A stretch of DNA of 64,000 bases from Ectobacillus polymachus. GTDB lineage: Bacteria > Bacillota > Bacilli > Bacillales > Bacillaceae_G. Both the position numbers and the translations under genes were made by a program. Below the pieces are notes generated by a model, which made no database searches, was not told the DNA's origin, and worked only from the letters and a program-made list of their open reading frames with translations. Of the stretch, positions 24,661 through 33,059 are shown piece after piece; position 1 is the stretch's first letter, and each line of letters starts with the position of its first letter. Location of the stretch: the NCBI RefSeq assembly GCF_048159605.1, contig NZ_JBLREB010000003.1:173666-237665 (forward strand), written 5' to 3'.

Positions 24661-25287
24661 ATGAATATTGATAGTATTATTTTTGATTTAGACGGTACGC
24701 TTTGGAATGTAGTAGAAGCTGTTTGTGGTGCAAGGAAAACGATATTATCAAAGTATCCAAACATAACAAAAGTAGTAACACCTAAAGATATAGAAGAATG
24801 TATGGGACTTCAAATACATGAAGTAGGCAAAAAGTTATTTCCAGATTTAGATGAAGATTTTCAAATGAAATTAATGAAAGAATTCGGCGAAACAGAACAA
24901 GTTTATTTAGGAGAGCATGGTGGAATATTATACCCTAAATTAGAAGAAACACTTAAAAACTTATCTGAAAAATATAAATTATTCATAGTTAGTAATTGTC
25001 AGGATGGTTACATACAATGCTTCTTTAAAGCACATAAATTAAATAAATATTTTAGTGATTTTGAATGTGCTGGAGTAACAGGACTATCAAAAGGAGAAAA
25101 CAATAAAATTATAATGGAAAGAAATAAGTTGAAGAGTCCAATTTATGTAGGAGATACGAATCTAGATGCAGAGTCAGCAATAGTAGCAGACATTCCATTT
25201 GTATATGCAAGATATGGATTTGGTCATGTTGAAGAATATGATTATGTTATTGATAGCTTTGAAGAAATATTAACTTTAGAATTATAG
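24661..25287 (+). CDS. HAD-superfamily hydrolase
   Basis: 208 aa. Motif I is DLDGT with nucleophile Asp9 and acid/base Asp11, motif II is in LFIVSNCQDG, and motifs III/IV are in KGENNK and VGDTNLDAESA. A cap domain of phosphoglycolate-phosphatase type lies at about residues 18-85. It hydrolyses an unidentified phosphate ester. GGGGGAGG precedes the ATG. A broken HAD gene follows immediately downstream. Confidence 0.85.
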   Translation: MNIDSIIFDLDGTLWNVVEAVCGARKTILSKYPNITKVVTPKDIEECMGLQIHEVGKKLFPDLDEDFQMKLMKEFGETEQVYLGEHGGILYPKLEETLKNLSEKYKLFIVSNCQDGYIQCFFKAHKLNKYFSDFECAGVTGLSKGENNKIIMERNKLKSPIYVGDTNLDAESAIVADIPFVYARYGFGHVEEYDYVIDSFEEILTLEL

Positions 25288-25301
25288 ACTAGATAGGAGT
25301 G

Positions 25302-25756
25302 ATGGATTTTACCATTACTCGGCGTATTATCTTGGAAGCTGCCATAGAGAAGGGGTTAAAGAATACCTAGATGAAGCAAAACAAAACAACTTAGTTATTG
25401 GTTTAGCTTCCAGTTCATCTAGAGATTGGGTTAAGACGTATCTTGAACAATTATATATTATTGAATATTTTAATGTTATCAATACAAAAGATGATGTAAC
25501 TCGAGTGAAACCAGACCCAGAGTTATATACAAAAACAATAAGAGATTGTAACTTATCACTGACTGAAATGATTGCTTTCGAGGATTCATTAAATGGTTTA
25601 AATGCAGCAAAACAAGCAGGCATTCGTTGTGTGATCGTCCCAAATAATGTTACAAAACATTTAGCATTTAAAAATCATGATTATCAACTAAGTTCTATGA
25701 AACAAGAAGCGTTGAGTGATGTAATTAGAAAATTAGATAATAAACTTTTATGTTAA
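25302..25756 (+). pseudogene. Remnant of a HAD hydrolase (beta-phosphoglucomutase-like)
   Basis: A ribosome site and ATG at 25302 open only about 23 codons. The recognisable HAD sequence runs in another frame from about 25320: EGVKEYLDEAKQN, then GLASSSSRDWV (motif II), RVKPDPELYTK (motif III lysine) and FEDSLNGLNAAKQAG (motif IV). The nucleophile DxDGT motif and most of the cap are missing. It is therefore a deleted and frameshifted copy; an inactive fragment from a GTG at 25505 could still be translated. Confidence 0.75.
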
Positions 25757-25884
25757 ACGAACGGGTGCTTTACTTCAAAGGGAGTAGAACTTTTTTGTTA
25801 TAAGGATTTTGTAGAGTGATGTGTTCATTATTAGTAAATAAGTGTCCCTTTATTAAAAAAGGACTTTCAATTCTTCAAAACTGG

Positions 25885-25911
25885 ACCACCTCAAATAATA
25901 AATGAGGTGGT
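25885..25911. terminator. Hairpin between two decayed genes
   Basis: ACCACCTCA and TGAGGTGGT are perfect complements around a 9-base AT loop, with AACT/AGTT continuing the stem further out. It lies between convergent remnants. T runs are weak, so termination strength is uncertain. Confidence 0.55.
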
Positions 25912-25916
25912 TGGAG

Positions 25917-26420
25917 TTAAATAATCCCTCTTGAATCCACCGTTAAACACATTCTAGTTGTTTTTAACATATGCCCTTCAAACCAATCATTAAATTCATC
26001 TATAACTAGGAATCCATAAGCTTGGTAAAAGTTATATCCAATTTTGTTCTTTGTTTCGACATTGACATATAGTCGTTCTACATTCTTCAATTCCTTTATA
26101 CCTGCCTGTAATAAGGCTGAGCCCATGCCATGTCGTTGATAACCGGGAAGTAAATAAATAGCTAATAATTCCGCTTCTTTCTTTTCCATGATAGAAGAAA
26201 AGTTGGCAAATCCAATAATTTTATGATTTACTTCGGCAACGAGCATGAGGGAATGTTCCATACGGTGCTTTAGCATGTCATTTGAGTATGCTTCGTTTAG
26301 AAGTTTTTCTTAAATTTTGTTTGGAATGATACCAATGTAGGTTTTATTCCAAGCAGTTTTTGCGACATATTGGACTTGAGGTATATCAGGCAACTGCATA
26401 GGGCTTATACGTTTGTTCAT
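25917..26420 (-). pseudogene. GNAT N-acetyltransferase gene interrupted by an in-frame stop
   Basis: From ATG 26420 (preceded by GGAGAGG) the frame reads MNKRISPMQLPDIPQV... for 36 codons, meets TAA at 26310-26312, and continues in the same frame without a gap through EKLLNEAYSNDMLKHRMEHS to the GNAT core LAIYLLPGYQRHGMGSALLQ and ETKNKIGYNFYQAYGF. One base change (CAA to TAA) explains it. The intact product would be about 167 aa. Internal restart at 26276 could make a shortened protein lacking beta-1 and alpha-1. Confidence 0.85.
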
Positions 26421-26542
26421 AGCTTCCTCTCCTTTTTTGATAGAAATATAGGAAAAAGCATAGTATTTTACATAAATATTACTAGTACAATTCTTTTCTC
26501 TCTTTGTATAATATTAGCATGTAGAGATAGGAGGCTTCCATT

Positions 26543-26932
26543 ATGTGGAATGATTTTAAAAAATTCGCGGTAAAAGGAAATGTTGTTGATTTAGCAATTG
26601 GGGTTATTATTGGGGGAGCCTTTGGGAAAATCGTTAGTTCGCTTGTGAATGATATGATTATGCCGCTTGTGGGCTTATTATTAGGTGGAATTAATTTTAC
26701 CGAGTTACAACTGACTATTGACAGAGCTTCTGTAAAGTATGGGAACTTTCTACAAACAGTTGTTGATTTCTTTATTGTATCGTTTTCTATTTTTCTATTC
26801 GTTCGTCTATTAGAGCGGTTAAAGAGAGAAAAACCATCTGTTGAAGTAGAAGCTCCGAAACAAACAAGAGAAGAACAATTGCTGGAAGAAATTCGCGATT
26901 TGTTAAAAGTGAGTGCGGAAAGAGAGAATTAA
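26543..26932 (+). CDS. mscL: Large-conductance mechanosensitive channel
   Basis: 129 aa, typical of MscL. It forms a homopentamer that opens under membrane tension to release solutes during osmotic downshock. The N-terminal WNDFKKFAVKGNVVDLAIGVIIGGAF (S1 and TM1) and MIMPLVGLLLGG are hallmark segments; TM2 lies near residues 70-92 and a charged C-terminal helix follows. AGGAGG precedes the ATG and TATAAT lies near 26507. It is monocistronic. Confidence 0.96.
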   Translation: MWNDFKKFAVKGNVVDLAIGVIIGGAFGKIVSSLVNDMIMPLVGLLLGGINFTELQLTIDRASVKYGNFLQTVVDFFIVSFSIFLFVRLLERLKREKPSVEVEAPKQTREEQLLEEIRDLLKVSAEREN

Positions 26933-26947
26933 TAAAGGTAAGAAAGA

Positions 26948-27023
26948 CCGTCAATCTACTGTTAACGGGTTCCCTTTGCAGTTTTGACAACAATATTGAC
27001 AACTTAGTTAACTTCCTTGACGG
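26948..27023 (+). repeat. Nested inverted repeats after mscL
   Basis: CCGTCAA with TTGACGG, and inside them GTTAAC with GTTAAC, are arranged symmetrically around a 40-base centre that itself repeats TTGACAAC. There is no T run. The function is unknown; it may be mRNA 3'-end protection or a mobile-element remnant. Confidence 0.45.
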
Positions 27024-27030
27024 ACAAAAC

Positions 27031-27072
27031 AGCATGAAATTGGCACGTATTTCTTTAGCCATATTTCATGCT
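27031..27072 (+). terminator. Terminator-like hairpin after mscL
   Basis: AGCATGAAAT and ATTTCATGCT are perfect 10-bp complements with a 22-base loop followed by ATTTTAAT. It is the likely transcription end for mscL. Confidence 0.55.
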
Positions 27073-27135
27073 ATTTTAATGGATTAAGTAGGTAAACTTC
27101 CTCGCTATTCTACTGTATAATTATGGAATAGGGGA

Positions 27136-27690
27136 GTGATTAATATTTTGATTTCAAAGGTGAAAAGAGAGGAATATAGTTCGTTAACGCAAGAGGCACT
27201 ATGTAATGTTTGTTTCAATCCATTAATCCAGGCTTACAAAGAAAGAATGGCAGATCAAACTATCGATGATAGCTCCAAGATTAAGGAACAATTTTATGAT
27301 GAGCTAACTATTGGTCAGCAGTCGTTGTTCTCTTTTCACGTATATTATGATCATGCAATTAAATCCTTGGATGAATTTTATTGGTGGAGTGCTTATTTTT
27401 TAGCACAACCCAAAATTTGGTCAGCAATTAAATCTGGATTAAAATATTTTGGGGATGATAAGATGCTACAACTCCTTGAAAATGTTGAAACGGTTCTAAA
27501 AAGATATAATCATCCGAGTAGTTTAGAAGAGTTTAATATTACTCGTGAAGATATTCTCCGTGATAAGGAACTTCTTGCATCGATAAGCCCTTTGCATAAT
27601 ATATTCAATGAAGCCGCTCCATTAACATTACAGATCATCAGTAATTATATTCGAGACAACGTTAAAGAGTTCTTAATGGTTGAAGACTAA
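27136..27690 (+). CDS. Hypothetical protein, 184 aa
   Basis: I do not recognise the family. The sequence is acidic and mostly helical, soluble, with no signal peptide. Distinctive stretches are FSFHVYYDHAIKSLDEFYWWSAYFLAQPKIW (about residues 63-93) and YFGDDKMLQLLENVE. The GTG start lies close after AGGGGAG; a TTG four codons later would have more usual spacing. A perfect terminator follows. It is probably a single-gene unit. Confidence 0.7.
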   Translation: MINILISKVKREEYSSLTQEALCNVCFNPLIQAYKERMADQTIDDSSKIKEQFYDELTIGQQSLFSFHVYYDHAIKSLDEFYWWSAYFLAQPKIWSAIKSGLKYFGDDKMLQLLENVETVLKRYNHPSSLEEFNITREDILRDKELLASISPLHNIFNEAAPLTLQIISNYIRDNVKEFLMVED

Positions 27691-27740
27691 GTATGGGAAA
27701 CCCCATAATTCGGATAAGGTGAAGAAAATAAAAAATAGTA

Positions 27741-27773
27741 GAAATGGACTTGGATGAAACCCAAGTCCATTTC
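27741..27773. terminator. Terminator after the 184-aa hypothetical gene
   Basis: GAAATGGACTTGG and CCAAGTCCATTTC form a perfect 13-bp stem with a 7-base loop, then TATTTG. Confidence 0.85.
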
Positions 27774-27813
27774 TATTTGAAGTATATGATAATCTACTGA
27801 TGACAACATTTCA

Positions 27814-27975
27814 TCAAGACTCGATTTGTTGTAAAACATCATCTAACATTTTGATTTGCAATTTGTACTGCGCAAAAATGTTTTCAAATGTAAGTATAGC
27901 TAACGGATTGTCACCAATATATTGTTTTTTCACTTCGAATGCCTGTTCATAATACTGCAATTTCTTAAGAAGCAT
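27814..27975 (-). CDS. Possible 53-aa helical protein or gene remnant
   Basis: On the minus strand an open frame runs from a stop near 28024. The first ATG gives 53 aa (MLLKKLQYYEQAFEV... QQIES), but the upstream in-frame residues (ESERIVDSVQKQKN) continue the same helical, coiled-coil-like pattern and there is no ribosome site at the ATG. It is more likely the tail of a lost gene than a complete one. No family is recognised. The rest of 27774-28140 shows only a small TTGCAT/ATGCAA hairpin. Confidence 0.3.
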   Translation of the reverse strand: MLLKKLQYYEQAFEVKKQYIGDNPLAILTFENIFAQYKLQIKMLDDVLQQIES

Positions 27976-28156
27976 GTTTTTTTGCTTTTGGACGCTATCA
28001 ACGATTCTTTCCGATTCGATTTGTTAAAATTCAGCTCGTAAATTGGAAATTTTAAAAAATTATAGGAAGAAAAAGAAAATGATTGCATCTTTATGCAAGA
28101 CAAGCGATAATAAATCCTATATGAATTAGACTATTCAGTAATTGGTGGGGATGAAT

Positions 28157-29521
28157 GTGAAGGTAATTAAATTCGGAGGGTCTTCCGTAGCCTCTGGAGA
28201 ACAAATTGAAAAGGTATTTCGCATTGTGACAGATGATCCTGAGAGAAAGGTCGTAGTTGTGTCTGCACCTGGGAAACGATTTAAAGGTGATGACAAAGTA
28301 ACGGACCTTTTAATAAAATGTGCAGAGCAGGTTCTTGAAACGGGTGATGCAAAGGAAGCGTATGAAGCAGTTATCGGACGCTATCGTGATATTGCAACAC
28401 ACTTACAATTACCTATGACGATTATAGATGAGCTTTCTTCTCGTTTATCGGAACTTTTGAACGCTGATAGAAGTAATCCGGAATCGTTTACAGATGCGAT
28501 TAAAGCGAACGGGGAAGATAGCAGTGCTAAGCTAGTTGCTGCGTATTTTCAAAAGCAGGATGTAGAAGCTCATTATGTAAATCCAAAGGACGCTGGTTTG
28601 TTTGTAAGCGATGAGCCAGGCAATGCACAGGTACTTCCGCAATCGTATGATAATCTATTAGCCTTGCGAGAACGCTCAGGAGTTCTTATTTTCCCAGGAT
28701 TTTTTGGCTATTCCGAAACTGGAAAAATTGTAACTTTCTCACGCGGGGGCTCTGATATTACAGGTTCTATTCTTGCAAATGGCGTAAAAGCAGATGTATA
28801 TGAAAACTTTACAGATGTGGATGCTGTATATGCAGTGAATCCGAACTTTATTGAACATCCGCATGAAATTCGCGAATTAACCTATCAAGAAATGCGTGAG
28901 CTATCTTATGCCGGTTTTGCAGTATTCCATGATGAAGCATTGATTCCTGCCTTTCGTGCAGGCATTCCGGTGAACATCCGCAATACGAATAATCCATCCG
29001 CACCAGGGACATATATCCTTGCAAAGCGTCAACAAAGCAATGGACCTGTTGTAGGGATTGCTAGCGATGGTGGATTTTGCAGTATTAATGTGAGTAAATA
29101 TTTGCTACACCGCGAAATCGGTTTTGGCCGTCGCCTATTGCAAATTTTAGAGGACTTCGGTGTTTCATACGAGCATACGCCGTCTGGAATTGATGATATT
29201 TCTGTAATCATTCGTCAAAATCAGATTGCCGAGGGAATAGAAGAAACGATAATTAATCGCATTTATGAAGAACTTGAAGTGGATAATGTTACCGTTGAAC
29301 ATGATTTATCGATGATTATGATTGTTGGGGAAGGTATGATTCGTACAATTGGTACGATGGCGAAGGCTACCAATGCCCTTGCAGATGAAAAGGTAAATAT
29401 TGAGATGATTAACCAAGGATCATCCGAAGTAAGTGTTATGTTTGGCGTACACAGCGTCGATGAGAAAAAGGCAGTACAAGCGTTGTACCAAGCTTTTTTC
29501 ACAACTAGTCCAGTGAAATAA
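28157..29521 (+). CDS. Aspartate kinase (aspartokinase III, YclM type)
   Basis: 454 aa from GTG 28157, which gives the canonical VKVIKFGGSSVASG start and equals the YclM length; ATG 28151 directly abuts GGTGGGG and TTG 28142 precedes it. It phosphorylates L-aspartate, the entry step to lysine, threonine and methionine. Catalytic parts are KFGGSS, FTDAIKANGEDSSAKL and SRGGSDITGS. Two ACT domains (about residues 310-450) with INQGSSEVS imply feedback control by lysine and/or threonine. No lysine riboswitch is seen upstream. Confidence 0.93.
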   Translation: MKVIKFGGSSVASGEQIEKVFRIVTDDPERKVVVVSAPGKRFKGDDKVTDLLIKCAEQVLETGDAKEAYEAVIGRYRDIATHLQLPMTIIDELSSRLSELLNADRSNPESFTDAIKANGEDSSAKLVAAYFQKQDVEAHYVNPKDAGLFVSDEPGNAQVLPQSYDNLLALRERSGVLIFPGFFGYSETGKIVTFSRGGSDITGSILANGVKADVYENFTDVDAVYAVNPNFIEHPHEIRELTYQEMRELSYAGFAVFHDEALIPAFRAGIPVNIRNTNNPSAPGTYILAKRQQSNGPVVGIASDGGFCSINVSKYLLHREIGFGRRLLQILEDFGVSYEHTPSGIDDISVIIRQNQIAEGIEETIINRIYEELEVDNVTVEHDLSMIMIVGEGMIRTIGTMAKATNALADEKVNIEMINQGSSEVSVMFGVHSVDEKKAVQALYQAFFTTSPVK

Positions 29522-29533
29522 TAATTGAGGCAA

Positions 29534-29566
29534 AATGACTCCGGCTAAAGAGCTGGAGTCATTTTT
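29534..29566 (+). terminator. Terminator after the aspartokinase gene
   Basis: AATGACTCCGGCT and AGCTGGAGTCATT (one G-U) with a 4-base loop and a TTTT tail. Confidence 0.85.
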
Positions 29567-29673
29567 CATTGACAAATAAAAGAGGTCATTTTATATTTGT
29601 ATCAATAATTATCTGAAAATTCTGTATTGATATACCATGCCTAACCTACGAAATATCTAGGAGGGATAAACGT

Positions 29674-29829
29674 ATGCAATCAAAAAAACGTAAAATTATG
29701 AGCTTTTTTCAAAGCTTTGCAGCAAAGTGCGACTATTATTGGGGGAGAGATGCTCATACAGACTCGGAACTAAAAAACCGGTTAAGTTTCATACGCCAGC
29801 AAGCGTATATTCTGCTTAAATATTATTAA
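29674..29829 (+). CDS. 51-aa basic small protein of unknown function
   Basis: A strong AGGAGGGAT site precedes the ATG by 7 bases. The product starts MQSKKRKIMSFFQSFAAKCDYYWGRD and ends RQQAYILLKYY; it is basic and rich in aromatic residues. Its own terminator follows within 12 bases, so this looks like a genuine one-gene transcript. I do not recognise the family. Confidence 0.6.
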   Translation: MQSKKRKIMSFFQSFAAKCDYYWGRDAHTDSELKNRLSFIRQQAYILLKYY

Positions 29830-29840
29830 CCCAAAAGGTT

Positions 29841-29876
29841 AGGGACGTTTCGTCTGCATTTAGACGAAACGTCCCT
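29841..29876. terminator. Strong hairpin after the 51-aa gene
   Basis: AGGGACGTTTCGTC and GACGAAACGTCCCT form a 14-bp perfect stem. The T run is poor (TGCGTT), so it may act as a partial terminator or an RNA stabiliser. Confidence 0.65.
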
Positions 29877-29916
29877 TGCGTTAATTCTGAGTGTGATTTT
29901 GGCGAAAAATCGGTAA

Positions 29917-30039
29917 CTTGCTAGTTTCGATAATAAATTTGGATTATCGATAATAAACTTGTTAGTTTCGATAATAAATATAAATTATCGATAATAAACT
30001 TGCTGGTTTCGATAATAAATTTTAAATTTCGATAATAAA
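29917..30039 (+). repeat. Three tandem 41-bp repeats containing six TCGATAATAAA boxes
   Basis: Three 41-bp units begin CTTGCTAG, CTTGTTAG and CTTGCTGG at 29917, 29958 and 29999. Each holds two TCGATAATAAA boxes, starting at 29927, 29947, 29968, 29988, 30009 and 30029. The 20/21-base spacing puts all boxes on one face of the DNA helix. In units one and two the second box is extended to the palindrome TTATCGATAA. The region is non-coding. It resembles an iteron or multi-site operator array. Confidence 0.8.
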
Positions 30040-30151
30040 TACAAGTATGAATAATTATGCAGGACCTTGTAATTTAAATTGACTACGGATCGTAATCGTT
30101 AGATAATAATTCCAATTCATTTTTTACATGCATATGGAAAGAAGGGGATAG

Positions 30152-30601
30152 ATGATGGAGGTTCAATTGAAAGATGGGTTTATGATTTCGTCAAACAAAG
30201 AGTACTTAGATCTTGATGTGATTTATCAATTTTTACATAGTGAATCGTATTGGGCAAAAGGCATACCATATGAAATTATGGAGGAGTCTATTCAACATTC
30301 CATTTGTTTTGGGGTATATCAAGGAAATGTAGAGGATGAGCATCGGCAAGTAGGGTTTGCACGGATCATTACGGATTTTGCTACATTTGCTTATATTGCA
30401 GATGTATTTATTCTTTCGGAATTTCGAAAATTAGGGTTGAGCAAAGCTTTGGTACAAGCGATGCTTGCCTATCCAGGTATACAGAAGGTTCGAAAAGTGG
30501 CATTAGCAACGAGTGACGCTCATGGCTTATATCGACAATTTGGATTCAAGGAAGCTGAAATAAATAAATATATGCATTTGCCTCGAAATCAATATCAATA
30601 A
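30152..30601 (+). CDS. GNAT-family N-acetyltransferase
   Basis: 149 aa. The acetyl-CoA fold is recognised by VGFARIITDFATFAYIADVFILSEFRKLGLSKALVQAML (motif A, about residues 66-108) and LATSDAHGLYRQFGF near the C-terminus. It is close to the small YitH/ArgO-like acetyltransferases of Bacillus; the substrate is unknown. GAAGGGGAT precedes two consecutive ATGs. The repeat array lies about 110 bases upstream. Confidence 0.85.
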   Translation: MMEVQLKDGFMISSNKEYLDLDVIYQFLHSESYWAKGIPYEIMEESIQHSICFGVYQGNVEDEHRQVGFARIITDFATFAYIADVFILSEFRKLGLSKALVQAMLAYPGIQKVRKVALATSDAHGLYRQFGFKEAEINKYMHLPRNQYQ

Positions 30602-30606
30602 CAAAA

Positions 30607-30648
30607 AAAGCTCTCTCAAAGTCATTGCAGACTAGGAGAGAGCTTTTT
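30607..30648. terminator. Bidirectional terminator between GNAT and proA
   Basis: AAAGCTCTCTC and GAGAGAGCTTT pair, with T runs on both strands. It serves the GNAT gene and the convergent proBA operon. Confidence 0.85.
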
Positions 30649-30665
30649 ATGAACAAATCTATCCC

Positions 30666-31913
30666 TTATTCTCGAATTTGTCCGTTTCCATAAATCTTAT
30701 ACTTTGTTGTCGTTAGCACAGGTAAGCCCATTGGTCCGCGTGCATGGAGCTTTTGGGTGCTAATGCCGATTTCCGCACCAAATCCGAATTCGAATCCGTC
30801 TGTAAAGCGGGTAGAGGCATTATGGTACAGTACGGCAGCGTCAACCTCAGTGAAAAATTTAGAGGCGTGTTCTTTATTTGCAGTAATTATCGCTTCTGAA
30901 TGCTTAGAACTGTAGTGGTTAATATGCTGGATGGCTTCCTCAACGGACGATACAATTTTAACAGCAAGCGTTAGCGATAAAAATTCATATAAATAATCAT
31001 CCTCTGTTGCTGGTAGAATGCTGTCATCAATTGCTCGTGCTTTTTCATCTCCGTGAAGCTCTACGCCAAGTTTGTGTAAACCGGTAAATAATGCCTTTCC
31101 GTATGTAGCAGCCCATGCTTCGTGAAGGACAATCGTTTCAATGGCATTACATACAGAAGGACGTTGTGTTTTTGCATTGATAATGATTGAGGTTGCCATT
31201 TCCGAATCTGCCGTTTCATCGACGTATACATGACAATTGCCGGCACCTGTTTCAATGACGGGAACGGAAGCCTCGCGGACAACCGTATCAATTAATTGCT
31301 TACCGCCGCGTGGAATGAGAACATCTAGATAATCATGTAACGTGAACAATTCCTTTGCACTATTACGCGATGTATCTTCAATCAGTTGTACGCTATCCTC
31401 TGGTAAGGCTGTGTTTGTAAGAGCTCGGCGCACTACGGCAACAATAGCTTTATTCGAGTGAATGGCAGAGGAACTGCCGCGCAGAATAACTGCGTTTCCT
31501 GTTTTAACACATAGCGTAGCTGCATCGACAGTTACGTTTGGGCGAGCTTCGTAAATCATGCCCACAACACCTAGTGGTACGGATACTTGCTCAATCGTAA
31601 GACCATTTGGACGCTTCTGTGATGAAATCGTTTTGCCGACTGGATCTGGAAGCTCGATTAATTGGCGAATTCCTTCTGCCATCGCTTGTAAGCGTGCTTC
31701 TGTTAAACGAAGGCGGTCAAGAAGAGAGCTAGACATTCCCTTTTCTTTGCCTGCAGCAAGATCTTTTTCATTTTCTTGCAGAATATAAGCTGCTTCTGTG
31801 CCTAGTCTATCGGCGATAGCAGCGAGTGCTTCATTTTTTTGCTCCGTTGTTTTCGTTACGAGCTTCTGCGCTGCTGCTTTTGCGATTTTCCCTTTTTCCA
31901 TCACTTCACTCAT
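30666..31913 (-). CDS. proA: Gamma-glutamyl phosphate reductase
   Basis: 415 aa from the ATG preceded by AAGGGGG; an in-frame ATG 12 codons earlier overlaps proB and has no ribosome site. It reduces gamma-glutamyl phosphate to glutamate semialdehyde with NADPH. The catalytic cysteine is in TQRPSVCNAIETIV, the NADPH loop in TGNAVILRGSSSA, and the C-terminus in RFTDGFEFGFGAEIGIST. It is the second gene of proBA, 20 bases after proB. Confidence 0.96.
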   Translation of the reverse strand: MSEVMEKGKIAKAAAQKLVTKTTEQKNEALAAIADRLGTEAAYILQENEKDLAAGKEKGMSSSLLDRLRLTEARLQAMAEGIRQLIELPDPVGKTISSQKRPNGLTIEQVSVPLGVVGMIYEARPNVTVDAATLCVKTGNAVILRGSSSAIHSNKAIVAVVRRALTNTALPEDSVQLIEDTSRNSAKELFTLHDYLDVLIPRGGKQLIDTVVREASVPVIETGAGNCHVYVDETADSEMATSIIINAKTQRPSVCNAIETIVLHEAWAATYGKALFTGLHKLGVELHGDEKARAIDDSILPATEDDYLYEFLSLTLAVKIVSSVEEAIQHINHYSSKHSEAIITANKEHASKFFTEVDAAVLYHNASTRFTDGFEFGFGAEIGISTQKLHARGPMGLPVLTTTKYKIYGNGQIRE

Positions 31914-31933
31914 GCTATGTTCCCCCTTATTAT

Positions 31934-33034
31934 TTATAAAGTAACCCAATTGTCGCGATGAATAACCTCATAGCTGTGCCGTTCTTCCTGCTGCATAATT
32001 TCAAAGCTTTGCTTGCCTTTCACTTGTTCTAGCTCATCTGCTGAATATTGTACTTGGCCTTTACCAATAACAGTTCCTTTTGGATTTAGCACCTCTACAA
32101 CATCACCGGGGCGAAAGCTGCCTTCCACTGCTGTTATTCCTGCAGGCAGCAGGCTTTTTCCGTGCTGCACGACAGCTTTTGCTGCGCCGTCGTCAATTGA
32201 AATACGGCCACGAATAATCGAATGCAGGGCAATCCATTGTTTATTTGTGTTAACGGTTTTATGGAGCGTATGACCGATGTAGGTGCCGTCTCCCTTTCCT
32301 TGCAAGATGTCGAGCAATTTATCCTCGCCTTGCCCAGTTCCGATAAACACGTTTACTCCAAGCGATACGGCTGTTTTGGCAGCATCAATTTTTGATTTCA
32401 TGCCGCCGGTACCAACCTTTGTACCTGACCCTTCTGCTAGTGCTGCAATTTCATCCGTAATAGAAGGAAGGTAGGAGAACCGCTTCGCATCGGGATTTTC
32501 TCGCGGATTGCTATCGTATAGACCATTGACATCGGTTAAAATCATGAGCATATCAGCATAGACAAGACCGCTGACCAATGCAGAGAGCATATCATTATCG
32601 CCAAATGTAAGCTCCACAAGTGACACAGAGTCATTCTCATTAATAATCGGAAGCGCATGACGATCCAGCAATTCTGACAATGCTGCATATGCATTGCTAT
32701 ACTGTTCTTTCCGTGAGAAATCACTTCTTGTTAAGAGTAGCTGAGCGGTAATGATACCGAATTTCTGACACTCGGCTGTATACGCCTGCAAGAGTAGTCC
32801 TTGCCCAACGGCTGCTGCTGCTTGTTTTCCTTTCATGGTGACAGGACGACCTGGATAGCCAAGTGCTGTAAAACCAGCGGCTACCGCACCTGACGTAATA
32901 AGCACTACATCATGTCCCTCTGCTTTTAGTTTTGCTATGGCGGCTACATGATCAGCCAGTTTTTCCATACATATTCCGCTTGCCGTCGTCAGCGAGCTGC
33001 TTCCAATTTTTACAACGATACGTTGCCGTTTCAC
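31934..33034 (-). CDS. proB: Glutamate 5-kinase
   Basis: 366 aa. It phosphorylates L-glutamate, the committed and feedback-inhibited step of proline synthesis. The amino-acid kinase domain (about residues 1-255) has KIGSSSLT, ITSGAVAAG, NENDSV and TDVNGLYDSNP plus GTGGMKSKIDAA; a PUA domain follows (about 275-355). GGAGGGAATATAGGTG precedes the ATG. Expression is controlled by a proline T-box upstream, fitting a biosynthetic (not osmoadaptive proHJ) proBA operon. Confidence 0.96.
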   Translation of the reverse strand: MKRQRIVVKIGSSSLTTASGICMEKLADHVAAIAKLKAEGHDVVLITSGAVAAGFTALGYPGRPVTMKGKQAAAAVGQGLLLQAYTAECQKFGIITAQLLLTRSDFSRKEQYSNAYAALSELLDRHALPIINENDSVSLVELTFGDNDMLSALVSGLVYADMLMILTDVNGLYDSNPRENPDAKRFSYLPSITDEIAALAEGSGTKVGTGGMKSKIDAAKTAVSLGVNVFIGTGQGEDKLLDILQGKGDGTYIGHTLHKTVNTNKQWIALHSIIRGRISIDDGAAKAVVQHGKSLLPAGITAVEGSFRPGDVVEVLNPKGTVIGKGQVQYSADELEQVKGKQSFEIMQQEERHSYEVIHRDNWVTL

Positions 33035-33059
33035 CTATATTCCCTCCATCTTTATGAGA

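Noticed and set aside
28023..28156. Lysine riboswitch before the aspartokinase gene
   Set aside because: No lysine-element core or terminator is seen; only a short TTGCAT/ATGCAA hairpin.
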